Shown: positions 1 to 12,485 of the stretch, piece after piece
How the letters are laid out: the number at the start of each line of letters is the position of its first letter
How positions within the stretch are numbered: the stretch's first letter is position 1
Assembly: GCA_026874595.1 (NCBI GenBank)
Contig: CM049311.1
Coordinates: 32,013,176-32,077,175 of the forward strand
Direction: 5' to 3'
From: Sipunculus nudus
Taxonomy: Eukaryota; Annelida; Sipuncula; Golfingiida; Sipunculidae
Length of the DNA: 64,000 bases
Program-made: the position numbers and the translations under genes
The notes under the pieces: model-generated
Told to the model about the DNA's origin: nothing
What the model saw: only the letters and a program-made list of their open reading frames with translations
The model's database searches: none

Positions 1-808
1 CTGTCTGACGGTCTGTCTGTCAGTCAGGTTTTTGTTTCTGTGCGATAACTTTCCTAATGTTATCCAATTTCATTCAGATTTTGGTCAGTGATTGCTGTCA
101 TGCATACCTTGTTTGGGATTGGTTTTGGAGTGTCTGTCTGAAAATTTATTATCGCCAACTCCAAAACACACAAAAAAGTTTCCCTTTCTTTCCAAATTCA
201 CAACAAAAATTATGACATATGGAGACATCTTCAGGGGACAATGAAAACTAAAACACAGGCACTACATCAAGTGGAGACATCAACAGGGGAAAATAAAAAC
301 TAAAACATATTGAGAAGGCAAGCATGAAGATCAAAGGAAGCCAAAATAACAAGAGGCCTAAGTGGAGGACATAAATTCCACAAATTTTCTTGTTTCAAAT
401 ATGAAAGCAGTGATATTAAACATAAAAGGGTGTAGTTTATCATCCCTTTCTGGAGGATTTGTGTTATTCAGGGAAACATGTAGACAGGCACCTCTATATT
501 GTGGGTATCTCTCTAGAAATAATATTGTGGACATGTGAGGCATTCCTGTTAAATAATAAACGGAGCTCCTCAAACGACTTAAAAACTAACACTTCTCTGT
601 CTGAGGCAAAACCCAGGCCCTATTGGTGCCGTTATTTGAGATATTCACTGATAAAATATGTTAACATTAGAAACATGCTTAAACTGCATAAACATGGAGG
701 TTTTGGTGGTATCACTTTGTAGTTTTCACCTGTTTTAGATTGTTGGAGTCTCATTCAATGTCGAGGATTTCTTTAGCCATGATAATTATGTTTTTGTATA
801 CTTTACAG
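1..808. other. Non-coding, upstream NHLRC2 intron
   Basis: No coding exon is recognised. Bases 1-150 resemble the end of a dispersed repeat rich in CTGTCTG. Around 213-335 there are two imperfect copies of a ~55-base unit containing TGGAGACATC..CAGGGGA..AAAACTAAAACA. Confidence 0.5.
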
Positions 809-3800
809 ATAAAGTCTGTAGATCTGAAGACGAAGATGTGTGAGACAATCCCCTGCCTGCAGATGACACCCGAGGACCCGCTTGGCACTGACCCTGACCT
901 TGCATTATTTAATGAGCCTGGAGGAATGAGCATGTGTGAGGATCAGGGACTCCTGTATATCTGTGATACCAATAACCACGCCATTAAAGTGTACAACGTC
1001 AACACCAAGTGTGTCAAGACGGTTAGTGTTGTTTCTTTATGTCACTTCTGTGATGTCTTAAACAGTATTGATGATGGAATTTAAAGTATTATCCTAAGCA
1101 AAATACTCTTCATTTAAACGTGTTCAACAATTGTTTTAAATTGTGATTATGGTTGACCCCCTATAAAGTATATATCATTTTAAATCCTGGCACACCATTC
1201 TTAGAAATGGTGTATGTATTGATCAAATTTTCATTCTTTTAACTGTCAGAAGTGTTTTATGATATGCAACCAGTAGGAGCAAGCAACTTTTCAATGGGCT
1301 AATATTAGATCACATGGCAATGTCCTTTAATTTATAATTTTTATCTTCACCAAGTTTGTTTTGTTGTTTAAAATGAAATTTCTGTTTTTTTTTTAAACTT
1401 CAAAATTTCCATTAGAAGAAAGAAACATGATAGAGAAAATCATAGGTATCGTATATTGCTGTGTAATTAAAACTCAGTCTATAGAACTGTTATATCCCTA
1501 ATGCTCCATGAATATACAGGCATTTTGTTACATTTGTAACAGTTATTTGTGCATTTTAAGCTCAGCTGAGCTGCAGTCGTGGTCCTTTGTCTGTCGTTCA
1601 TCCGTCTGTCCGTCTAGCTGTCCGTCTCCGTGTGTTAGACTGGCACATTTTGAAACTGTTAGACCTACAAATCCAAAATTCGGCATACAGATAGATGTCC
1701 CTAAAATCTTCTACCATGCTGAAAATTGGGTCTAAATGACTTTGAGATATTAAGGAAAAACCTCAAATTTCCATTAAAATCCTAATATCACACTTCAGGA
1801 CTGTCTATTATCAAAACCACTGGCCTGTTTCTCTTAGTATGTACCAGAAGTATTTTCCTATATATTTCCTATATACATGCCTGAAATTAAGTCCGTTGAG
1901 AATAATTTCTTAAAGTTATTGGCCTGGACATAATGGACTTTGTAAAAAAAACAGGGAAAAAAATTTACTCACTTAACATGAAAATTTTTTAAGCTATAGA
2001 CTTTTTTCCAAGGATATAACTTTGTTTAAATAAAGTTCAATTGTATACCCAAGATTAGATCTCAATTTTGTAAATTTTTTAAGTTATTAGCATAAAAATA
2101 AAATCAGTACCTTAAATATTGCCCAACTTTGACCATGGCACTTTTTTTTTCCTGTGAGCACCATTAATTTAATTTTCACAGCATGTAAATTTAAGTATTT
2201 AATTTGTTTAAATCTGAAAATAGAATATATAAGCTTAAAAATTAGGCCAGTTATTGAATTTTTTTCTTGAGGCCCTATTATACTCAATTGCTTTTGTCCA
2301 GATGCAGGTAGCCCATTCTTGGTCACTGAAGGTCATCTATGCCAGGGTTCCTGATTTGTTAGTCACTGGGGGAGATCCCCTGCTGTGACAGGTGTACTGT
2401 TATTCTCATATACCTTCCCCCATCCCCCCCCCCCCCCCCCCCCGCCAACCCTACCTATCAACTGTTATGCAGTAACTGATATTGTTTGCACTGTATTTCC
2501 TTCATTGTAATACTGTTTCCACTCCAATATACAAAATTTTCCTTGAAAAAGTATTTCAAGGAGTAATCCAGAAGATGCCATATTGTGTTATTGTAGCATT
2601 TTTTAAGAAATCAATTTTCTTTTAAATGATTTCAACAAATTAAAATATAATTAAACCCATCAGTATGCATAAATTTATTAAATATGAAGCAAATAATGGA
2701 TGAATAAAGGCACATTTGTGAAATCTGAATGAAATATTTTTTTTTTAGATATTTATTGTTTTGCAAATTAAAAGATATATTTCTGTGGTTAAAAAAAAGA
2801 TATACATTTGTATGCATGATGTGATTTATGATTTATGATGACGCAATTTAGAATTATGAATCAACTTTTATATTCAGATGTATATGTTATATTGGAAATG
2901 TATAGAAATATAAACTTATAATAAAAAAATTTATGTAATAAAAAAATAAAGATCTGATACAAACATTTGTTTATTATTTTTCTGCCTCAGCAGAATTGGA
3001 GATCAGACTTTGTTTGCCCTGTATGTATCCATCATCTCTCTGTTATCATTAAGCATATATTAATTATGAATATTTCCTATAAGCACTGTTGAAATTACTT
3101 TCATATGCTGTATGTGTATGTAATTAAGCTATTTAAGTCTGAAATTTGAAAGCAACTTATATATTCAGTTGTGTATTATTGCAGATGTTAAACTTTGATA
3201 TAAAAATTTGATATAATAAATAAATTTAGAAATAATTGAAACTTCATATATTATCAGCTTTGTTTGTCTACCAATCTGTCTGTCTTTTTATGCCCCGGGG
3301 CATATAGTTTTACCTATGTCCATCATTCCATCCTTCTGTCATTCCATCATTCCGAAATCAAACAGTTGTACGGACGTTTTTTTCACAATGCCTGCAGATA
3401 TTGGCCTGATTTTTGGTGTGTGGGCAGATAATGATTTTGCGTTTCGTCCAGGTTGACCTACTTTTGACTGTTTTACGGCTCCTAAACTTAGAAAATTTCA
3501 TGAAAAATAGAAATTTTCATGACAAATACACATGTACGGACTTTTATTCTCAGTGCCTGCAGATATTGGGCTGATTTTTGGTGTGTAGGCAGATAATGAC
3601 CAGTTACAGATCGAGTTCACGTTCTGTCCAGGTTGACCTACTTTTGACTGTTTTACGGCTCCTAAACTTAGAAAATTTCATGAAAAATAGAAATTTTCAT
3701 GACAAATACGCATGTACAGACTTTTTTCTCAATGCCTGCAGATAATGGCCTGATTTTTTTATGTGTGTGCAGATATTGACCAGTTACAGATCGAGTTCGC

Positions 3801-6800
3801 GTTTCGTCCCTTTTGACCTACTTTTGACCATTTTACCACTCTTAACATAGAAAATTTCATGAAAAATATGAATTTTCATGACAAATTCACATGTACAGAC
3901 TTTTTTTCGCAATACCTGCAGATATTGGCCTGATATTTGGTGTGTGGGCAGATAATGACCAGTTACAGATCAAGGTCACGTTTTGTCCCAGTTGACCTAC
4001 TTTTGACCGTTTGATGGTGCTCTTACATAGAAAATTTCAAATAAAAGTGCACATGTACAGACTTTTTTTTTCGCAGTGCCTGCAGATACGGGCCTGATTT
4101 TTGGTGTGTGGGCAGATAATGACCAGTTACAGATCGAGTTCTTGTTTTGTCCCAGTAGACCTACTTTTGACCATTTGACTGCTCCTGAACATAGTAAGTT
4201 TCATGAAAAATAGAAATTTTCATAACAAATGCATATGTACGGACTTTTTTTCCTCAATGCCTGCGGATACCACCCTGATTTTTTATGTGTGGGCAGATAA
4301 TGACAGTTCCAGATCAAGTTTGCGTTTTGACCCGGTTGACCTACTTTCTGATTGTTTTACGGCTCCTAAACATAGAAAATTTCATGAAAGACAGAAATTT
4401 TTATGCAAAATGCACATGTATGGACTTTTTTCTCACAATGCCTGCAGAGACTGGCCTGATTTTTGGTGTGTAGCTTGATAATGACCCGTTACAGATCGAG
4501 TTTGCATTTTGCCCTTGTTGACCAACTTTTGACCATACGACACCTCCTGAACTTAAAAATTTTTTCAAAATTTAACAAATGTTTCTAATTTGCCCCAGGC
4601 GGGGACATTCGTGTCATTCCGACACATCTAGTTTAAATATTAAGTAATTTTCAAAGAGTATTTTTATTCTGTAAGCATTGTTAAATTAAGTGTAAATCTT
4701 ATGTTAATCCTAAAATAGTACAGAGATGTTGTAACTCCCATCCTTCCATCACGCCCCCCCCCCCCCACACACACACACACACCACCACCACCACCACCAA
4801 GTCCTTGCATCTGGGGACATTAGTTATATTTTAACTATACATTTTATAAAATTAAAAAATACATATATTTGATAATATATATTATAAAAAATACATCCAT
4901 TTGAACAAATGTGTAAACTACTGAACTGTCAACAAGTTATCAAAAAGCCAACCAATGATCATGGTTATAATATACATCTTATGGTCACAGTGCTTCAATG
5001 TTAACATTAGAAAATGCATGGTTTGGTCACAAAATATTATTTGCAACAATTTCTTCAATCATATCAATCAACCATTACCTCTTCTTCTCAGACTATCTTC
5101 AATTGAAATTATTTTAGATTTTTACCTTTAAGGTCAACTTCAGCTGAGCACAGTGACCCATTGGTCCCTTGTTTAAAATAGAAATGCAATGGGTTAGATT
5201 AAACCTTAAGGTGAACACTGCCCTGCCATATTATTTTTTCTACTTTATTTCATCGAGTTTCTATATACCAAAAAATTTTTATATATTTAAAGATCAAATG
5301 TAAGTAGAAGAAATTCATTTCTCATAACATTTTTCAAATTCACCTACCGGTATATCTCTGTTTTGTTTGTGATGTTCACCTTCAAATCTGGTGTGCTTTC
5401 AAAGACAAAAACAACAGCTTTTATTTTGTATATTTGATATTATTTGTAAATATACACATGTTTTTGTGGCTTTGATTACTTTTGCTGGTCTTATGGTGAT
5501 ACAGAACTTTTCACTTTTCCTTTCTTTAGCTACAAATTCAATTTCCTGAGGATGAAAAGGGCATTGATGAAACTGATAAACAAAATGGAAGATTAAACAT
5601 CGATTGGAGGACACCAGGACCAGCGGCTGAATCATCAGACACTAAACCACAGAAACGCATCACCACTAAAAACGCAGCTGTTACAGTCTTGTCCCCTGCA
5701 TCTGTTAAAGCAGATTCTCACTTCTCTCTTGAGCTTCATGTGGAGTTGGACAGGGGGCTCCACCTGACAGCTGAGGCACCAAGTGCATGGCAGATTCTGA
5801 TAAAAGGTAAGTGTTAAAGCCATATATTATAAATCAGTTACATAACTGTGTGATATCAGATATCCAGCATATATAGGACATAGATTCAGAGGAATGGAAA
5901 ATGTGGAAAAAATCCTGTACAATGAGTTAAAATCTCCATTTGTGGTTGTGACAGAGAACATGCAAGAAAATTTCTGTAAATTATGATATTTGCCTATGGC
6001 AAAATATGTCTCTCTCTTGGTTATAAAAAGTGTAAGGTTGATATTTCATGATTGTCTATATTTATATAAAGGTTTCTGGACTAAACCTAAAATGCAAATC
6101 CAAGGGTGTATGAAAATGTCACTTTTTGCTTGTGTATTTTTGTGAATACATTTATTTAGATCTTTGATCTGCATAGATGATGAGACGTGTAGTTGAAAAG
6201 CATAGAATATGAAAACTCAACTGTCTGAGATGCTTTCCAATAGAAAAGAAAAAAAAGTGTTAAAGCCAGCTATTCACCTGCCTGTCCATGTTTCTGTAAA
6301 ATTTATCTGGTTTATGGCTCACTCTGTATACATATTATTATAAATAAGCTGTAGATAAATCTTTTTAAGAAAAGTTCTTATAAGGTCACTGTGACAGAAA
6401 TATGAGCTTGTTTATCTACAAGCAAATAGTAAACACGGTACATACAACAATGTTGACAAACAGAAAAACCATGTAATAATGGACGGTTGGTTGCACCATA
6501 TGTTGCGAGGAAGTTGATAGGTCATTAGTTGCTAATCAGCCTTTGCAAAACCCAGGTTCGTCTGACTTGCCTTCTGATGTCCTTAATGAATGTGTTTAGA
6601 TAGTTTTGGTTGGCCAACCCCACTTGTTATAAACATGTGGATATCAACATTGGGATCATCATTTTTTGGCCTATCTTTATAAAAGGTTCAAGGAGTCACC
6701 TTTAGCTAATAGACGTCAGATACCGGAATAGGCCCCTTGCAATTCTTGTCTCTGTGTCATATTTCTTTAGTTAATTTTTATTAGCAGGGATTACTTTTCA

Positions 6801-8022
6801 TGATTAAGTATTTCCATTTGTTTTTCAAGTTACCATATTCACTGTCTAAAGGTTAGCAAACATAAGCCAGTATTAGACTTATGGTAGGCAATCTGATCAA
6901 ACAGGCTGTTGGTCTCTTTTGTCAGTTAGCCCTGGTTGTAGAGTAGTTTGTTCTCTGCTGCTGTATGCGTTAGCTTGTATATGTCACATTTTTAAAGAAA
7001 ATTTATCACACATTATATCAACTTTGTGTGACCTAGTTTGCCAGCAGTTTGCTCTTGACAGGTTTTCCTTGCTTTATTTTTATTAAAGCAGGCCAGGCAA
7101 ATTACTCTTTTTTAAAGAAGTCACTCTTTTTTTTACAGGATTTCCTGAAATGACGCTAATAACTCTTTTTTCACTCTTTTTTCAACAGCACTCTTTTTTA
7201 ACTCTTTTTTGTCAGTAAATGAATTCTGATAAACTCTAATTCTCTCCTGCTTGAAGGCTAATAAATGTTATCTTATCTTATCTTAATAGTCCAGTTAGAA
7301 CAAGATTTGGACATTTCTCAATTTTTTTTTTGGTGTGAAAATTTCCAGCATTTGTCACAACATGTGGAAAATGCCCTTGATATCTTCATGCAGAGGGACT
7401 CATATGTGTGCCATGTGTGTTTCTGAGTTGGCAAACGATATGCGGCGGTATATATACACAATTGTGGATTTAAAAGCATATCTTTATTCAGTCTGTGATA
7501 ATAAATGGTAAATCAACGGTATGCTCCTTTTTTACTCTTTTTTTTTTTTTCAAAGATGCCTACTCTTTTTTTTTTCCAGAGCACTTACTCTGTTTTTGGT
7601 CATTTACTTTTGTGGGGCCTGGATAGCTTTGTATTAATATTTTGGTGATTTATTATGAATTTGATTTTTTGGGGTAAATGAGATCACACTAATTCATGAA
7701 AATATGTTGCATTGACATATTATAATCAAATGTTTCATTTCTTTGATTTTGTACAGGTTTAAATGCAGAAGAAGACTCATCTGATTTGATCCCAGAAGAT
7801 CAGCCTACCAGGGGTGTACTTAATGACCTCAGCCTTCCCACAATCCTCCACTTCAAGGCTCCATCTGTCTGTGCTTCTCCATGTAGTCTCACTGTAGAGC
7901 TCAAGCTGTTTGTGTGTGATGACAACAACACTTGTATGATGAAAGAATCTGTGATAAAACAACCTTTAGAAATACAATCTGGTGGTAATGACAGAATTGT
8001 GGCTAAGCTTAGCATTTTATAA
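809..8022 (+). CDS. NHLRC2: NHL repeat-containing protein 2, 3' part (three exons)
   Basis: Three exons join cleanly: 809-1021 (phase 0), 5530-5806 (ends phase 1) and 7757-8022 (stop TAA 8020-8022), with acceptors ending in ag and donors gttagt and gtaagt. Exon A encodes the last NHL blade, with IKSVD, FNEPGG and the DTNNHAIKVYN motif, which resembles vertebrate NHLRC2 (DTNNHQIKV). The later exons encode the C-terminal beta domain, ending in VFLYY-like and CMMKxxxxxQPLxI segments shared with the vertebrate protein. The full family protein is about 700 residues with an N-terminal thioredoxin-like domain and a six-bladed NHL propeller; those upstream exons lie outside the window. An AATAAA at 8672-8677 is a plausible polyadenylation signal. 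No frame damage is seen. Homology was judged from remembered family features, not a search. Confidence 0.88.
1556..2340 (+). repeat. Dispersed repeat, AGCTCAGCTGAG-headed family, copy 1
   Basis: It begins AGCTCAGCTGAGCTGCAGTC followed by GTGGTCC and a run of TCCGTCTGTCCG. It then shares GGCATACAGxTAGATGTCCC, GAAAATTGGGTC and TTCAGGACTGxCTAxTATCAA with 9331-9480 and 10018-10160. The class is not determined. The matching end motif CAGCTGAGCxCxGTGACCCA occurs near 5140 and 11590, so the original element may span much of 1556-5172 with another repeat inserted. Confidence 0.6.
3286..4635 (+). repeat. Element with about seven 165-180 bp tandem units
   Basis: It starts at GCCCCGGGGCATATAGTTTTACC and ends at GCCCCAGGCGGGGACATTCG, so the two termini are partly palindromic G/C blocks. 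Inside, a unit of about 165-180 bp recurs about seven times, each with ACATGTACRGACTTTTTT, GCCTGCAGATAxTGGCCTGA, GGTGTGTGGGCAGATAATGAC, TTGACCTACTTTTGACC and AAAATTTCATGAAAAATAG. Units begin near 3363, 3531, 3711, 3891, 4053, 4233 and 4415. Elements with short satellite-like cores are widespread in bivalves; the exact class is unknown to me. Confidence 0.75.
4753..4800. repeat. Compound microsatellite (C)n(CA)n(CAC)n
   Basis: A run of C, then CA dinucleotides, then CAC trinucleotides, read directly from the sequence. Confidence 0.95.
5139..5172 (+). repeat. Terminal motif of the CAGCTGAG repeat family
   Basis: CAGCTGAGCACAGTGACCCA followed by TTGGTCCCTTGTTT. A near-identical block lies at 11589-11621. 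It is probably the 3' end of the repeat whose 5' heads are at 1556 and 9210. Confidence 0.55.
5807..7756 (+). other. NHLRC2 last intron
   Basis: A phase-1 intron of 1.95 kb. Bases 6240-7080 show no recognised feature. Bases 7085-7620 carry a dispersed repeat described separately. Confidence 0.7.
7085..7620 (+). repeat. Dispersed repeat with ACTCTTTTTT runs, copy 1
   Basis: It shares GGATTTCCTGAAA, AGTTAGAACAAGA, GGAAAATGCCCT and AGCACATCTTTATTCAGTxTG-like blocks with 17505-17850. The repeated ACTCTTTTTT tracts within it are T-rich simple sequence. It lies in the last NHLRC2 intron, while its relative lies in a kinase intron. Confidence 0.65.
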
Positions 8023-9209
8023 GAAATATATTTTATTATTAATTGTTTTGTATGGGCTTGCCATTAATTGGTGGTATTAAATGAATTAATTATAAATTCA
8101 AGTGGTATACCCTTAATTCTGACTTTGGACTTCAGATATCCAGATTTTAGTTCGCATGCAAAATGACCCCATGTGGTTTCAAAATTTTTGCAAGGTCAGG
8201 ATTTGATAAAGGCACAGAAACATGACAGGAAAGCATTCTAACTGAGTGAGTAACGATAGTCTCAAGGTGGGAATCTATCTTCTGAGAGAGACTCGTGCCA
8301 GCAATAAGACCTGTATATTCCAAGCAGAAGCTGGAGAAATGCTTTGGGAATGACCATGCCCTCATCTGCAAATTATAGCAGGATACACCCAAATGTTTTG
8401 AAATGTGGATAATGGTTAACCCAAATTAATATACTAACATTCATATCCAGCTAAAACATTACTTTATATTTTTGTACAAGGTATGTTTCTCAGTGGATTT
8501 TCATGTGATGGTTACTATGCATAATACGCAAGCATTATTTTAACCTTTCAGAAGAAGGCTCTCCCATTAACATCCATAATTTTTATATTTTTTTCATGAT
8601 TTATCATTTACCATACAGTCAAATCACTTTAAAATACTTTAATTTGGTTATTTCTGTAGAACAGTATGTACAATAAAAATCTCTTTCTAGGGCACAATAT
8701 GTAAATTCCTACTTACTGAAAACACAGGTTTTTTCAGGAATTGCAGGATAGATTCTCATGATAGTTGCTTAATGATTTTGCCTATATTCTTTATTTTTTT
8801 TTTACAAATATTTTGGTACCATCAGTGTCTTATTTATTGTTAATGCTGTCATTTAACATTAAATATAAGTCAACTGTCATGTTATTAAGTACACACTGAG
8901 AAAAATAATTATATTTTCCTGTATGAACTGAAGTAGACATTAAAGTAGATATTTATCATGTAGCTTTGTGGAAGTGTTACGGAAAGTCATCTTTTATAAT
9001 TCAAAATTTCTCACATATATATTTTCATATATTGTAAATATCACGTCATCCATGACATTTAAAGGTTTTGTTCAATAATCTGTTTTAAAAGATTATGGTG
9101 GTAACCATTAGAGTGATGCTCAGACTGTTCATTTATACACTACTAATACATATATATAATAAATCTTATAATGAAGAACAATATGAATTGTGTGATTCAT
9201 TTACATTTT

Positions 9210-11621
9210 TAGCTCAGCTGACTATAAGTCATCTGAGCTATAGTCGTGGTCCATTGTCCGTCGTCTGTCCGGATGTCCGTCCGTAAGACTGGCACGTTTC
9301 GACACCGTTGGACCTACGAATCTGAAATTCGGCATACAGTTAGATGTCCCCAAAATCTCCTACCATGCCGAAAATTGGGTCAATAGGGCTTCGTTCCTTC
9401 GAGATATTAAGGAAAAACCTCAATTTTTTAATAGAAATCTATTTTCACACTTCAGGACTGCCTAATATCAAAACCACTCCTCTGGTTTTCTTTATATTTA
9501 CCATAAATATTCCTCTATATAGTTCCCATGTACATGCCAGATATAAAGTCAGTATTATATAGTTTAAAAAAGTTATGGGCCCAAACATAATGGACTTTGT
9601 AAAAAAAATCAGGAAGATATTTGGGCACTTAAGACCAAAAGTGTTAAAGGTAGGGACTTTTTTCCAGTAATACAACTTTAATTAATCAAAATTTTATTGT
9701 ATACCAAAAATTGGATCAAAATCTGTTAAATTTTTTTTAAATATTGGCAAAAATATAAAATTGGTACCTTAAATTTTGGCCACGGCACGTTTTTTTCCTG
9801 TAAGTACTGTGGATTTAATTTTCACAGCATGTATACATAAGGATTTAATCTGTTAAAATCTGAAATTTGAAGATAAAAGCTGCAAAATTAGGCTAGTTAT
9901 TGAATTTTTTTGGAGGCTCTGGTTGTATTCCCTTACATTGTCAAGCAGTCCACTTTGATGACTGTAGGTCATTCAGTGCACATCTCTATGCTCCCCAAGC
10001 TGTTGGCATAATTTTAGATGTCCCCAAAATCTATCATACCGAAAATTGGGTCATTAGGACTTCGTTCCTTCGAGATACTAAGGGAAAAAACTCTGTTTTC
10101 CATAAAAAAAAGCCATTGTTACACTTCAAGGCTGCCTAATATCAAAACCACTGATCTGTTTTTGATCGTATTTAGTATTCACATTCTTTCATACATTTTC
10201 TATGAACATACCAAAAATTAGGTCAGTATTGGGTATTATTTTGAAGTTATGGGCCAAAACATAATGCAATTTTTTTAAAAATCAGGAAATATATTTACTC
10301 GCCTAACATGAGAATTGCTGAACCTAGAGACTTTTTTTCAGGAATATAACTTTATTTAATCAAGATTCAATTGTTTACCCAAAATTAGATCTGAATTTTG
10401 AAAATTTTTTCAAGTTATTAGCATAAATAAAAAATCAATACCTTAAATTTTGTCCAACTTTGGCGCTGTTGATTTAATTTTCACTGCATATATACATAAG
10501 GATTTAATCTTTTAAAATCTGAAATTTCAAAGGAATTAATTGGAAAGAATAGCTTTTATTCATGTTTCCATACACCATATCAAGTGCTGTTTACATCTAG
10601 CCCACCTAGTAGTACAGCCTTCACTTGCATTATGTAACCCACCCCAGGCAGCTTGCCTTGGGTCAGCTTGGCCACTACCAGCAGGCTTCCCCTCTGCCCT
10701 GCACTCCCCCCCCCCCAGATGGTGCATAAACTAGATGAATATTAGTATTTTATGTATTTGATTCATATTTATTCTAGGCTATGCTACATTTTAGATTTTG
10801 TATTGTACCACCAGGGTTACAATGATTAAAGTGTACATTTAATTGTGTCCACAAAGTGGTGTATTGCTATGAAAGTGTGGATGTTCATGAGATAAGTAAT
10901 TCCTTACTTCAGAAGAGTAAAAACTTCACCAGGTGTGAAATTGACTATTAATTCCAATAATAAATTAAAACTGGGATAGTAATTAGCACAATGATATTGT
11001 TTGTCCCTCATTCAACCAACAGTGTGTATACTTCATTTGAAAAGATGTTTTATTTTATCAAATTTACTGAATCTTTTATTTTATTTTGGTAAATAAAATT
11101 AAGCAGTACCTATGTACATGCCAGAAATTATGTCAATATTGTGTAATATGTAGACATAGTGGGCATCACAATAATGTACCTTGTCATGTTTAAAGAGATA
11201 TTGTGTCATACAGTCACAAATTCATAAATCACTTCATCAGCATAGTTAATCATAACATCATATCTGTCAAATTGAAAGCTTGCAGACTACCATACACTTT
11301 AGATCCTTCAACAAATAGCCTTATCATCATTCTACTACTGCTTATTACTGCTGTCATTGCATTCATATTTGCTCAAATATATCACAATTTTCAACCCCTC
11401 CTAAATAAATAAAAAATATACCACTATATATGACTCTATTAATCCATCAGTCAGGTTATTTCATTTATCATTTACTCACATATTACACATTACATTCCTT
11501 TATAATAGCCCAACATGTCCATGATATTCATAAGCTTTATCGACTCGATATAGTATCACAGTGGAGAAACATTTATAGTCCAATGACGATCAGCTGAGCG
11601 CCGTGACCCATGGGTCCCTTG
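9210..11621 (+). repeat. AGCTCAGCTGA-headed repeat, copy 2, with tandem internal units
   Basis: The head AGCTCAGCTGACTATAAGTC is followed by GTCGTGGTCCATTGTCCGTC. An internal unit of about 670 bp (from GATGTCCCCAAAATCT through TTCAxGxCTGCCTAATATCA to GAATATAACTTTAxTTAATC) occurs at about 9331-10000 and 10015-10540, with a partial third at 11100-11190. The tail CAGCTGAGCGCCGTGACCCA lies at 11589. No protein-coding capacity was recognised, so it is non-autonomous. Confidence 0.6.
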
Positions 11622-12094
11622 TTCTTTGAGATTGTATTTTTTTCTCAATATAGGGTCTCTGTTCGTATTGCACCAGAACAAACAGGTAAAAAAAATTTAT
11701 ACATTTTCTTACATAATATATATGGCCTTCTTGAATTGCTAATATAATGCATTAGAACTTTTACAATATTTGAAGGAGTCTGTAATGCGTTGTTTGTTTA
11801 ATGTACGAGAGTACCAGTCTGGGAACAGGACATTCCTATTGAATAGTGTAGTCATTGATGCAACATCCCGTCATATGCTTGGCACACTGCCAACTATTTC
11901 AGATCTGGCAATAGGCCAAGTTTCAGTCTGTATGTGTTCATAGCTTTGGCAGACTGCCAACTGTATCAGATTTTGCAACACGGAAAGTGTCACTCAGTGC
12001 AGTAGCTGCATCTGGCAAATAGATTTGCATGACTTTAGGCCTGGACCTTCCTCAGCTGAGCTTGGTCAGCTCAGTACTACTGACTCCAGAGAAA

Positions 12095-12485
12095 ACTGAT
12101 GTATCAGCCTGAAATTCTGAATTTCTATACATCTCCGATAACTTCCATCATATAGAAGACTGGTGGCACCACCTATAATCATTTTCGCACGGTGTATGTC
12201 CCTGATTATTTTTCAGGAGGGATTTGATACATCAGCCTGAAATTGTATGTGTCTGTACATCTCAGACAGTTTTGTCGTATACAAGACTTATGGTGCCACC
12301 TGCAGTTGTTTTTGGGTTTCATGCATCTGCGCACATTACTCAAGAGTGGTTTGAAATATCTGCCTAAAATTTTGCATGTACATACCTCGTTGATGGCTTT
12401 CTCATACACAAGATGGGTGGCGTCGCCCACAATCATCTATGTTGTGTACATCCATGCCAGTATTTCAGGAGTGATGTTTGTGTAA
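12095..12485 (+). repeat. Three ~128-bp tandem units, GGTGGCACCACC family
   Basis: Units begin near 12099, 12226 and 12353. Each carries a TGTATCAGCCTGAAATT-like start, CATACATCTC and GACTGGTGGCACCACCT-like core. They are the same family as 15860-16735 and, inverted, 36937-37190. A CAGCTGAGC motif lies just upstream at 12053. Confidence 0.65.

Larger units (their letters stand above)
1022..5529 (+). other. NHLRC2 intron filled with repeats
   Basis: A 4.5-kb intron between the first two visible exons. It holds an AGCTCAGCTGAG-headed repeat from about 1556, a poly-C run near 2428-2443, an element with a tandem core (3286-4630), a C/CA/CAC simple repeat (about 4755-4800), and a repeat tail CAGCTGAGCACAGTGACCC near 5140-5172. 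I see no coding signal. Confidence 0.7.
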
